A stretch of DNA of 64,000 nucleotides. It comes from Acanthosoma haemorrhoidale. Its lineage: Eukaryota; Arthropoda; Insecta; Hemiptera; Acanthosomatidae. The translations under genes were made by a program, and so were the position numbers. Each line of letters starts with the position of its first letter. The stretch's first letter is position 1. The stretch lies in assembly GCA_930367205.1 (NCBI GenBank), contig OV884009.1, forward strand, positions 34,233,841 through 34,297,840, read 5' to 3'. The notes below the pieces were generated by a model, which was given only the letters and a program-made list of their open reading frames with translations, was not told the DNA's origin and did not search any database. Of the stretch, positions 35,157 through 47,800 are shown one piece after another.

Positions 35157-36358
35157 CATACAAAATTGGAAATATGTTTGTCTAATTTTCTGTTTATACA
35201 AAGCTATAAGATGATACTTAAGAGAAATTATTAAAAGTAATAAATAAGCACGGACCTCCAAAAACCGATGCATTAATTGTGTGTGAATCATTAAAATATA
35301 ATGTAAATTTCAGTTGTGGTATAAATCCCACTGACCAAAGAAAACATACAGTCACTTTGAAAGCTAAGCTAAAGGAGATTCATACAGGGAAAATTCATCG
35401 TCCACTCTTCAGGCTAGCTCGGTTGACAGAGTCCCTGACTAGATATTGGGGAGGGCATGGAATTGAGTCCTGATCCTGCCAGTATATTTTTTCTTTTGGT
35501 AGCAATTATCATTAAAATATAAGTAAATATTTGTAGTATATGTATATCAAAATATACAGTAATTCAAGTAATTGTTTAATTTCATTGTGGTGTTAAACAG
35601 TTAAAAATGTTTTACATTGGATGGTTTATGGAAGAGATGTCTAGGCAATTTCTCCTCTAATATTCTTTCAATTGATTGTAGTCATCATAGTGACCTCTGT
35701 ATGGTTCTGTATGTTATCAGTCATGCCAAACACCACCACCATTGCACCCTCCTTGTTCAAAAATACTGATATTGCCATGATTCTAGATAATATAGAAAAT
35801 TCATTAAATTATATGAATTTTTTTCAGCCCTCATTAAAATGTTTTCATAATATTCAAAAAGTATTTATTTTAGTATGAGTTAATTTTATTTTATTTTACA
35901 CATCAGAGGAGAAGGACTTAAATGCAAAGGGAATATTCATTTAATCTGAAGTTATGAGTTTCTTTATTCATTTTTTTGTATAAGTTCATTTTGGTCAAAA
36001 TTAAAAGAAACATTGAACTTGCTGCTTTCTTTTTATGTTGCATTATTACTTTGTAGAACTTTAAAACCCTATGGTTGAATAATTATGATAACAATAATAA
36101 TGAGTACAATTTAAAATAATCAATATTTATGTTACCATTGTCTTTTTGTTTCAATATAATTATTCACTCCAAACGTGATTTTTAGTCTTAATGTTTAGAA
36201 CTTAAGTACTTGGAATTATATTTAATAACTATTTTTTCATTAAGAAACATTTTTATATTTTATTTTAGAGATTAAACTAACACAGACAAGTTATTGTTAA
36301 GTAGATTCATTTGTAACTGGTGCATATTTCAGTTTATATGAATATATTTTTTTTTCAG
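35157..36358. other. Spacer upstream of the PH exon
   Basis: Contains the tRNA-like repeat at 35419-35492 and a small LINE scrap at 35620-35690 whose GAGATGTCTAGGCAATTTC and CTCTAATATTCTTTCAA match 36782-36829. No exon with good splice sites was found. Confidence 0.5.
35419..35492 (+). repeat. tRNA-like SINE, copy related to 44322-44398
   Basis: GGCTAGCTCGGTTGACAGAG resembles an A box region, and GGAATTGAGTCCTGATCC a worn B box. Between them CTAGATATTGGGGAGG matches the minus strand of 44340-44370 exactly. A T/A-rich tail follows in both copies. Confidence 0.6.
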
Positions 36359-36539
36359 AATTTACAAAAATCGACAAGTAGAAAGTCTCATGTACTAATT
36401 GAATCTCCAGTTGTAAAACGAATTCAAAGCCAGCCAGTCACTTTGCAGAGTTGGCTACTTAAAAGAGGCAGTGAAGGGTTAATGCTTTGGAAAAAGAGGT
36501 GGTGTGTTCTTTCGGACTATTGTTTGTTTTATTATAAAG
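36359..36539 (+). CDS. PH adaptor exon: N-terminal half of PH domain
   Basis: A long T tract ending TTTTCAG precedes the exon, which starts in phase 0 (NLQKSTSRKSHVLIES) and ends in phase 1 before GTAAAC. It encodes strands 1-3 of the PH domain: SWLLKRGSEGLMLWKKRWCV then LSDYCLFYYK. The basic KKxxKR-like residues near the strand 1-2 loop fit phosphoinositide binding in this family. Confidence 0.9.
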
Positions 36540-39500
36540 GTAAACACAGAAAATTACTCTAATTAAATTTCTATTTATATTTTAAGTTTGATTTCATTGA
36601 AGCAAATAAACATCTTTTAAAGGAATCATATTTTGTTGTACTCCTCGGAACAGAATTTACCGATACTCACTTACTTACTCCAAGGATCTGGGCTCTGAGT
36701 CTCAATTTCCAACCTTCTAAGGTCACCCTTCAGATCATGCAACCATCTTTTATGAGGATGGATGGATGGATTATACAAGAGATGTCTCTAGGCAGTCTAG
36801 GCAATTTCCCCTCCAATATTCTTTCAACGTGGCCCAACCACCTAAGGTGTCTTCTTTATTACTCTTACCAAATATGGTTCATAATATAAATTTTTGAGTT
36901 CCTCGTTTCTTTTCATTCTTTACCATTGATCACTATTGATCCCTTTGTACCAAACATCTTCCTTAGTATTTTTTGTTTCCAAGTGTCCAGCATTTTTAAT
37001 TTTTCTGAAATAGCCAGACTTCCAATTTATATATCACAATGGGCCTAGTGATTGTTTTGTATATGACAAACTTGGTACTCCTAGAGAAATTTTCAAGCAT
37101 AAAAACATCTATTTCTGGCACCCAACCTAGACTTTATATCTTCAGTGACGTTGGTAGCATGGAACCCAGATATTTTAATTATTTTTAGGCAAACTTATGG
37201 CTTAACATTGAAATATTCAATATATTTTCATTCCTTGTGCTCTTCAGATATTTTGTTTATTCTTGATTAATTTTTAGTCCAAGCTGTTTTTCCTCTTCCT
37301 ACACTCTTAATTTGGTTTTTAGATCAACAATGAATTAAATTTTATTTTTTGGAATAGTAGAAAGGGAAGAAATAATATTGAGAGATATTTGTGGGATGGT
37401 GTGAGTTTCTTCAAAACTTTTTAAATGATCAATTGAATGATTTTTATGACCACTAGAACATACATTCATACAGACAGACGAAAAACAATGTACGAAAGTA
37501 AAACATTGCCCTTCGGGCTCGGCAATTAGGATGGCAATATAGGCCGGTGGGGGGTCAGGTCCACCAATAACATCCCCACCAATACTGGTAAATAATACTG
37601 GTAGATAATACTATCTGATCTATACCCCTGCTCTTCAATTGCATATTCCCTAGTATAAATGGACCAAGTGTCTGCAGTGATACCAGCTGATCTTCTGGCT
37701 ATTCTTCATAAAGTTTATTGTCAAGAAGCTTCCTCAGAATAAGCATAGGCAATCCTCCAACCTTGATGAACTTTATAATATCCACATCTTTCTAGAGAGT
37801 CAATATTGTAGTATTGGTTCACTGTCCTTATTGGTATTGATTTGAGAGTTCACATAAAGGAACTATTCAACTTTCTCAAAGATAGCCTCCCATCAATTTT
37901 TAATTTCACTCTGTGGATCAATGCACATACATTTTGTTTGTAACACTCAGTTGTAGCTCAGTTACCAAGTCGACATCTGCTCTTGTAAAAGTTATTTCCA
38001 ATGCCAAACAAAACCGGTTAGTGTGAAATGGGCCTTTGATGAAATAGACATACTGTCACTAGCACTTTTCACCTAAGAGAAAAGATAATTTTATTTTCAC
38101 TGAATTATTTTTTTTTTTTTCATTGAAGAGGCTCATTAGCAATTGTTGATCAATCCTCAAAGTTAGACATATGTATTTGTTCGGACCAGAATAGATTTTT
38201 TTTATAACGACAAATGCTCGGTTGTTAATGTGGGTGGGGTACCTACAGAAGCTGCTTTAAGAACAGTTCCGTATTAGTCCTTATACAAAATAATAATTTT
38301 GTAAATAAATGTCTTCTTTATTTTTTAATTTATCTACTAGTTACGGTTACCTATATACTGAGAGATAGCTGTTTATCGTCTCACCAAGGAGTTGAGATCT
38401 TTGTTTTTTGGGAAAAGATATCAACAAACCATCATCAAAACTGCCATATACCAATCGTCTTACTGGAGCAAGGGCGAGCTAGTTGAATTGATTCATGTTT
38501 CATCAAACAGAATGCACAACCTCCTAAAGAGGTCTTCTTATCAATAAACTGCTGGAAGTTCTGTGAATGTCCCCAGGCAGTGAGTGCTAGATTAGGCCTT
38601 GACCTGAATTTTGATTGATGATTATGGTTAATTATCATTAACAGAAATGATCTTACCTACACAAATAATAGGAATTATTTGTCGATCACTTGCAGATGCC
38701 AATAAAGGCTGGTTTTATACATAATCATAAAAATATTCTTGACAGTGAACATTATCACGTGACACTTCCATTCCTGCAACTTGGTCAGTCAGCAGCTCTA
38801 GGTTGGACAATCGACATGTCTGAGAAGAAGGATTCTTAGACCACTGAAGTGAACCAGATGGCCATCTTCTATGTGCCCGGTTTAGATTTGTCTTGTACGC
38901 TTGGATACATGCTGACAAGGTGAGCAGTCTAATAGGAATGAGGTGAGTGCATATAAGATGGTCATCAGGGAGCCAATCAGATAGAACAAAGAACTGCAAG
39001 TCATAGGTCAGATTTATATTATTGGAGGTGTGGTTGGATTGGGCATATTGGTGAAAGGGCTTGGGAGTTATGGGTGGGCTGACCAAAATTAGAGTTCCAA
39101 TGAACTGAGCACACTAATGTAAAATTATTTTTGTAATTCTCTTATTAATCACTAGATTAGTATAATTATCCAGAACTACAGAACATACAATAGCATTTCG
39201 TGTTTCTGCTGGCAGTATATTGTAAACTATCATCTAGCTTAATTTTTATTTTAAATTTATAAGGCAAAGTGGTTGTAGAGAGAAGAGGTTAATACATTGT
39301 TAACTTTTACTTAAGAATAGAGTTCATGAATATTTGTTTCAAAGATACATATACATTTCCTTTTATTTTTAATATTTTTTAGGTTTACTGAACCATTGAG
39401 TAAAATTGTATTAATATTATACTGGTACACTGGGCAAAATATTTTTGTTATTTTGTAAAGAAACAACATTCCAATTATACTTTTCTTTCAACTATGGTGA

Positions 39501-41788
39501 CTCATGGTTTGTTCGCCAAATTAAATATCACCAATTTTTCTTAGGTAACAGTTTTTTGGTTTAGTCTATTATAGTAAATGATTAAATATTGTCATCAGAT
39601 ATATTATTTTGAAAGCTCTAAAGGTTATATATCATACATACAACATTCATAGGATGTGTACAGGATTGACTACATGTCTTTCTCATGGGAATTTTCAGAT
39701 GGGAGAATACAATAGTACACACCACTTACATTCTTTATTACTAAGGAACATCCTAGCAGTACCAGTATTATTAATAAGTATCACTAGACAATGGATTTTT
39801 TTTAAAATGAATAGTACATTTTATTTTAGTTTTTGTAATAAAAATATACTTCTTAACAAGAATAACATTTAGCTACACATACAGAGGAAGCAGAATGCAC
39901 CACACAGTATAACATTGTTCACACTTAACAAAACTTTAACTGATGAATTAGGAAATATTGAAATAAAACTTGATTTCATGACTTCTGATAATTTGAACCA
40001 GAAAGGATATATTAAGGCCATGCTGGGTTAAATACTCTCTCCCCTTGAACAGATCCAGTAGATCACTGAAAGCTGGACCCCATCAATTGGCAATCGATCC
40101 TGAACTTTTTTATTTGAAATAAAGGAAATGTCAAACAGAACAGTAGAACAGTAATGTGGGTACATGTGGATAAAAATGGCCTAAATATTTTATTATTAGG
40201 ACACCTCTCATTTAATCTAACCTACTCTCTGAGACTTGGAGATAAGCTAAAGCAAATCATGAAATACTTCATTAGGTTTGTCTTTGAGACTCCAAGGCCC
40301 TCCTAGGTCTCCCATCTCTACGCTGAGTTAAAGTGACTCTTCCGTGCTTCTGTGTGCAATATTTCCTCGGTTTGTTCCCTTTCCAAACCATCAATTCTCA
40401 TCACTCTCCCTATATATTCAATATTATACTGTTCGAATCCTAAGACTACTCCCAGAATACAATATCCTGTCTCTATGACCTTTATCCTCCTCCCCACAAA
40501 ACTATATTATAAGATTGTTCCTTCCTTGCTCGCTCCGCTGCTCATTGGAACTCTCTCCCTCAAAATATCTGCCATGTATCATCCTTACTAACCTTCAAAA
40601 CCCTCCTATTCCGGCACCTTCTTATCATCCAGACAGAAAACTTTTAGTTTGGAAACGATTTATTTATTATATTTTATTTTCATTCATTTATTTTTGGCTT
40701 TTATATTTTCATTTCATTGTTTGTTGTATTGTATTTTACTGCGTTCTTCATCTTGGTTTTTTTTTTTTTTTTTTTATTATTATTTTATGTTGGTCCATCT
40801 ATGAGTTAATTTATTTAGTGCAGTTATTAAACAATCTTTTGTTTCATCTCATTATTTTTTTTCTGTTATAAAGGTTTACACTTTATTTTACTATGTCATT
40901 TTTCTTCTTCTTTTTGTTTGCCAGAAATGAATTTTTATCTGTACTTCATTGTTATTCATAGGGAACTTGGTTCTGGAATACATTTTTTTTTTATAAAACA
41001 CCTTTATTCTCTTTCCACAACTGATAATTTCTTCTTTATTGAAAAAACTCTTTTGAGAGCTCTAAACTGTCATCTTCAGTTATCTCTAATTGATTATGTG
41101 AGATATTCAACTCATCTGAACCTATAATATCTTTTGACCAGGGCTGGTACATCCACACTCCTTACTCTACGACTGCTTTATAATTATAAATTCCACGATT
41201 TTTTTCAAGCCGATAATGTTAATGTTTTAAGCTGGGCAGAAGAAGGCATGCTTTCCTAATTAAAATCTCATTGAAAATGTTAGAGATAACCTCAGAGGTG
41301 TGTAATATTATCGCCCTGTCCTTGAAACACTAGAAGAGCTGAAAAGAATATTTCAAGATAAATGGAATAGCATAACTCAGAAGGAGATTTCCCATTTATA
41401 AGCCAAGATAACTAAAAGCTGTAATCAAGACAAAAGAAAAGTAGTAATTAGTACCAGTGGTTATTTATGAACAATTAAATGTGTACACAGAATATAAAAT
41501 GCAACCAACATTCAATTCATGTTGTTTTATTCATCTACAACTTCAATTAATGTTAAAAAGTATTTAAAAACATACATTAAAATTTTTAAAGTGGAACTAC
41601 AAGCAACATTAACTTCTTTAAGTACTGAAATGTCTGTTAGTCTATTTGCCTTGTATTTTTTCTCTCTAATACTTTTCTTTTTCTCTACTGCAATTTTAAT
41701 CTGGGCTCATTTCTATATTTTGACATTTATTATATAGACTTCTTTAAGCCTAACTTTGTCCTATTCTTAATATTTCACTACATAATAT

Positions 41789-41833
<45 letters not shown>

Positions 41834-44800
41834 ATGATATTTTAAAATGGTGATTTTAAATGGTGCTTATATAAAAAATCTCGGAAAAAATTGAGATTGA
41901 AGGTCAAGAAGGCATCGGACAGAAGCGGGAGAGGTGAACCCCCAGAGGGTCGTTCGTAGTGAGAGGTTGGTCAGACACAGTTAGACGAGGTGGCGTACCC
42001 AAGCTGGCCCCTGATGGTCCTTTTTCATTTATCAACAGATGCGACAACTTTAATTTCACTCAGCATGAAGACAATCAGAGCAAGCATAAGTGATATGAAC
42101 AACGAAGATACCAACACGAAGAAGCACTGGCCAGCATAATACGAAATTATAAGTACGTGATTATGTTTGTATGTCAATTTTTAGCTGTAAATGTTTGTAA
42201 TAATAAAATCAATATTCCTTTTGCCAAAAGTTTCCTAAAATAATTAACAGAACCCTGAGATAAAGTAAAAGTTATAAAAGTTTGAATATAAAGTTTTTAT
42301 AAATAATTAAAATAATGATTATTATTAAGAGTAATAAGAAAATATTAGAATAATATATATAATAAATGTCAAAATATAGAAATGAGCCCAGATTAAAATT
42401 GCAGTAGAGAAAAAAAAAGAATTAGAGAGAAAAAAAAAATATATATATATATATATATACAATATATAAGTAAATGTACATATCATCATCAAAATTTTAA
42501 AATGTACTATGATATAAGAAAACTATTTTGTAAATGTAACTACTCCTTTTTCACGATCTTGTTTGGAGACTTCCAGCATCTAATACCTATCTTTTTATCT
42601 AGGATCTTAAATTTTAATAATTTTCCAAGTTTCTAAATATTTAGTAATTTTATTTTTAAACTAATCCAAGGTAACAAATACTAAATATTGTTTGTATAAC
42701 GCACTTATCAATAACTGTTAGCTGTGATCTGTAATCTCACTGTTATAATAATTATTAGCCAAAGAAAAAAGGTAATGATAGGGCTGGGATTCAAATCCAG
42801 GGCCTCCCCATCCAGGCACTTTTTTTGTATGGGATAGCTCAGTGGACAAAAGTGCCTGGCTAGAGATCATCACCAGGAGGTCCTGGGTACGAACCCAACA
42901 TTATCACTACCTTTTTTCTTTGACTAATAATTGCTTTCAATAAATTAATAACATTTTATTTTAAAGCAATTGTTGCTGCATTCCTAATCTCAATTAAACC
43001 AATACTAAGAGAAACAAAAATTCAAATAATCCTGACACAATTTTTTTTTTTATCTCTATACATGAAAATATTAATCATATTTATTACAGATCAGTCTGAA
43101 GAAAAACTGTTAGGATCATTAATACTTGCATCATATGAAATCTCAGCCTGTAACCCAGAAGAAAAGAGTTATAAAAAATTCAGTTTCAAAGCGGAGCATA
43201 CTAATATGAAAACCTTTTATTTTGCTGCTGAAAATCAATCACAGATGGAAGAGTGGATGAAAGCTATGAAATGTGCATCTATTTTAGAAGGAAATTATAG
43301 GTTTGAAAATAAAGATTTAGATGTTTGTATTGGTTTGCATGTACATACTCATAACGATAAGTAAAGATATGCTCTGTTGGATTGATAATATTATATAGTA
43401 GTATTTAACATTCTATCTGATGAATAGGAAAGTATGCATTTATTTGCAAGAAATTTAACATGAATATAGTTCAAATTCTTGTAAAAAACATTTAAGAGGT
43501 CACAACCTCAGCATTTCGCACCTTTTGCTCCAATACTCCTGTGAATTTGAATTTATTGAAAGATTCGCTCACTGTGGGCACGAATTCTATGTGATACCCT
43601 ACAGAAAATACTTAGTGGGTCATGATCTTGAAAATAAATCAACCATGAATTGGTTGATAATCTTGAAATGAAATTATGATAACTGAGTTTACAGATAGCA
43701 TAATTTTAAATTTGAGTGGATGTATTTTTTGAGATATTGGCTTAGGTTCATGATTTTATCAAATTTATTTTCAGGATATTTCAATATATATCATGCATGT
43801 TTACATTAGGTTCTAATAACAGGAAAGCAGAGGAAGGTGTTAAAATGCAATGTGTGAGTAAGAACGTTATTGATAAGAACAAAAAGTAAATATAAATTAA
43901 ACATCAATGGTTTTATAAATAATACATACATGAAACTCTTGATATTGAGATGTATAAAATACGTATAATTTAATTAAAAGTTATTAACAGGAATACTAAT
44001 AATATAAGATGAATATAAATAAGGATCTTGTACTTAAATAAAATAAATATACTAATAATCATAAAATATAGAAAAAAAATAGTTAAAATTGGAAATAAAG
44101 ATAAATACAAGTTTAATAAGAGAAAAATAAATAAAAACATTCTGAACATTTTGGTAGAAAAAAAATTAGTAGAATACATTTTTTTTAAATTGCTGTTTAT
44201 CTCTCATATCTATCTCTATTTCCAATTTTAACTATTTTTATCTGTACTTTTTTTTTTTAATCTGTACTTGCTAACTATAAATATATATTCATTAAAAATT
44301 AAGATCAATATAAAAAACACACTGGCAGGATTGGGACTTGAACCTCGACCTCCCCAATATCTAGTTGAGGGCTCTACCAACTTAGCAAGCCTGTATGAGT
44401 GGACTATCATACCAATACAAATCTTCGTGGATTAAATTCTTGCAGTAACTGCAAGCCACCTAGATAGTGGGTATGGAGTTGTAACAGTTGGGACACAGTG
44501 TGAACCCTAATTTAGTTTTCTGAGACCTAGTTTGCCAATGTTAAAGTATATTATTAAAATATGAAATATAGTTTTATAATAGAAATTTTTTTAAAGGTAT
44601 AGTTCCTACTTAATTAAATTCCAAATAACAGTCAAAGAATTGCTGTCAACTCAAATCAATCAAACAGTATTTTCATTGAAAAATCTTCCTTTACTTTTAA
44701 TTACGGCTTTGACAGCTCTAGGCATACTTTTATGAGTTTGTTTAATCTTTCAAAACTCATATTATCCCAACAACTTTACAGAATCTCCATAAGATGTTTT

Positions 44801-47800
44801 TGAGAAGTTGGAGCATGTTCTCGCACTTTTCTATTGAGTTCTTCCCACAGAAACTCGATTGGGAGGCTGTGCTGGCCACTTCATAACTTTTATGATTCCC
44901 TCATCTTCTCTTATTAAATTATACCATTATGAATTAGAAAAAGATAAAATCATTTACGAGTGTAAATTGAAAAATACAATTGGATTTAACCTACTAAGGA
45001 TTACAATATTTAGAGCGGTCTTAAACTTTTGACAGCCAGTGTATATATTATTTCTTAAACCATTGATGTTTCGCTTATGTATATTTCTTATCATTTTCAA
45101 TAATGTTAAACTATTTTTATTGTATTTTTTTGTTTCCTAATGCAGACATACACAGTACATTAAGAAGTAGGACACATATAAATTCGACAAAGATCTAGTG
45201 CTTCTTTCTTTCATCAAACTAAGCAAATATCTCAACTAATACTTCCACTCAGAAATATATGGTAAATAAAAATGAAAAATGAATAAAAACAGCAATAATA
45301 AAATGGAAACTGCACAACCATTATATGGTGTATAATGTATAGATGTAATTACTTATTCTTATGTTGTTGTTTTTTTTAGTGATGATAGAAGAAAATCAAC
45401 TGATACAAGAGTTATTTTTCAATCGAGCAGATTTTTGGAAGAAGTGCAACCCATGGTGTCTAATAGTGATTTACTAATGGCAAATCAGAAGTCACCAGAG
45501 GAACAGCCAGTTTATGCTAATGCTCCGCCAAAACCTAAGCGACTTAATGACTCTTCTTCTCCTGAATGTTCAATTGAAATTCAATTCAGAGATGATAATT
45601 CCCATACTTACCAAAGCCAGCCTTACCAAATTCCACACATTATGTCCGGACAATCTCAAAATTTTGGTATTATGCAACCCCAACATGCAAATTATGAAAG
45701 AAGAACTCCTGATATTTATGGAAGGGCAAGTTTTGTCCAACCTATAACTAAACCTGTAAACCACAACAATTTATATATTCAGGATGAACAAAATGCTCTT
45801 GCTAACTTATCAAAGGAACAAATCATATCATATGCACCAAAAAATCCTTTAACAAGCAGTCATTCCAGACCACACAGTGTAGATTTTTTGGAATATGCCA
45901 GTAAAACTGAGTCCAGTAATGTGGGCTCTAATATGGCTGATAAAGCAGTTATTCCTTATAGACCTAAGTCTAGTTTAAGTGTCATTAATACAAATGAAGA
46001 AGAAGGGACACATTGGTCAGCTGAAGAATATGCTAGAAAAATGAGGCAATCTTCAATGTATGTAAAACCACTTATGAAATCTTCTTTACCAATAAAAACA
46101 GATTCACACCATGCGAATAAAAATTTCTCTTCTCAAAATTCTACTTATAGTTCAGAATCACTTGGGGTCAAACAAGATCCAGTTATGAACTATGAAAGAT
46201 CTCCTAGTTCCCTATATAGGTATGACTTTAAATAATAGTGAAAATTAGATTTCTTTTTAGGTTTATATAAAAAAATATAAAATATCAAGATATCCCATAT
46301 TTGCTAAAATTTTACTTGATTATTTATAAGGAATAAAAGGTCATTGACGAACTTCTTTGTCTAAAAACCAGCTGATATTTATTGGCAACCTTATGTTTAT
46401 TGTCTATTTTGCTGATGGAGGGTTTCAAAACACTAAATTTTGTTAATATTTTGAAGAACTGTCTGCTCTGTTTGTCCTCATTTATATTTCTTTTGTAGCT
46501 TTTTACTTATTATATTAATCTTCTCAAAGATTCTTTTATTTTGCCAGAAAAACTCTCTCAGCAGTTTCTCTTTTGCTTGTACATGCTTCCGTTGAGTCCA
46601 TTGTTTGTTGTAACATTTTTATTCTAACTTGGTTCCTTTTCCTGATTTCTTTTTCAAAGTTTTAATCAAACAAACTGTTCCATTCCTTCTAGGACCTACA
46701 ACTTTCCCTGATATATCTATCATGATTCCTGTAATATATTAAGGTTATTTGGCAACACTGTTTTTGGTAGATTACATCTTGAAAAAGTGTTTTTGATCAA
46801 TCGATGTTCTATTTTTTTTACTGTAATAAATGTGATATCCAAGCATGCAGTTATTATTTCTTCTTGTTTGTACTAAAATACACAGAAATGTCATCATCTA
46901 CCTTTCCTCATTATTGTAGTTAGGATGCATATTGTCATGTATTTCCTCTTCTTTGTGTATTTCCTGGCATTGAAATGATAATATTTAATCTAAATATGAT
47001 TCACACTATAATAACAGGTACAGGTTAATAATAAATTTAATTAACATAGACTGATATTTAGGCCACTTGGCAAATGTAATTAAGTGATTACAAAACAACT
47101 TTTTTTGTACTTTGTTTATGCATGATGATGAAATATTTATTTAATTATTAATATTTATTAGTTTTATTAATATTTATGTAATATTATCATAACAAATTTG
47201 AATTTGTTCTTAATTTTTCCAGATCACAGTATTCATTTGATAATAATGAAAAAACTTTTTTTCGTTCATCAAGCGCTCGTTTATTTCGACCAATGAGCCC
47301 AGTTGTATCTAATAATGAACTAAAACAGCAGACTAGTGATCACACAGTTCATGGATCATCAATAGTGTGTCGGAACCCTGAAAATACATTGTCAAATACT
47401 TCTTCGGTAAATAAACATCAACAGGTAAGCAACAATCCGGCATTTATTAAAATTTATTCTCACCTAAAAAAATAAAAGAATTTAAAAAGAGGTGTATACA
47501 GATATTTATAATTAAATTTTAGAGAGATAAGCCATTGGAGCGTCTTTTGCTATGGAAAGAAAGAATGAGTCAATCTCCTTTACAGAGAAAAAATGCCGAA
47601 AAAATAACCGCAGATCAATCTTGCAGTTATACTGCCCAAAAGAGAAAAACAATTAGTATCTTACCTAACTATGAAAAAAGAAATGAAAATTCTAAACTGC
47701 ATGAAACCATAACTAATGATTTATTGCCTTACGGTGAAGGAGGAACAGACGCACCACTGAAAGATATTTCCTTACAGATTGAAGAGACCTGTGTAGAGTT

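Larger units (their letters stand above)
36540..43089 (+). other. 6.55-kb intron inside the PH domain
   Basis: It separates PH strands 3 and 4. It contains LINE fragments (36640-37330, 40235-40628), a Tc1-like transposase scrap (41190-41440), the inverted-repeat block 41655-42439 and the SINE-like foldback at 42719-42950. 37340-40230 has no assignable element. Confidence 0.8.
43301..45379 (+). other. 2.1-kb intron
   Basis: Holds the tRNA-like repeat (44322-44398), a Tc1-like remnant (about 44600-45045) and a 45-bp motif (43721-43765) also found in two later introns. Confidence 0.8.

Noticed and set aside
40515..40871. 118-codon hydrophobic protein with possible membrane segments
   Set aside because: Starts inside a LINE RT remnant in the wrong frame and then runs through poly-T sequence; hydrophobicity is compositional.
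43970..44231. Leu/Ile/Phe-rich and Lys/Asn-rich frames on opposite strands
   Set aside because: Mirror frames of a very AT-rich intron segment; no motif, no splice logic.
44322..44398. Functional tRNA gene on the minus strand
   Set aside because: A and B boxes are present but the acceptor stem does not pair, and a related copy with the same tail exists at 35419.
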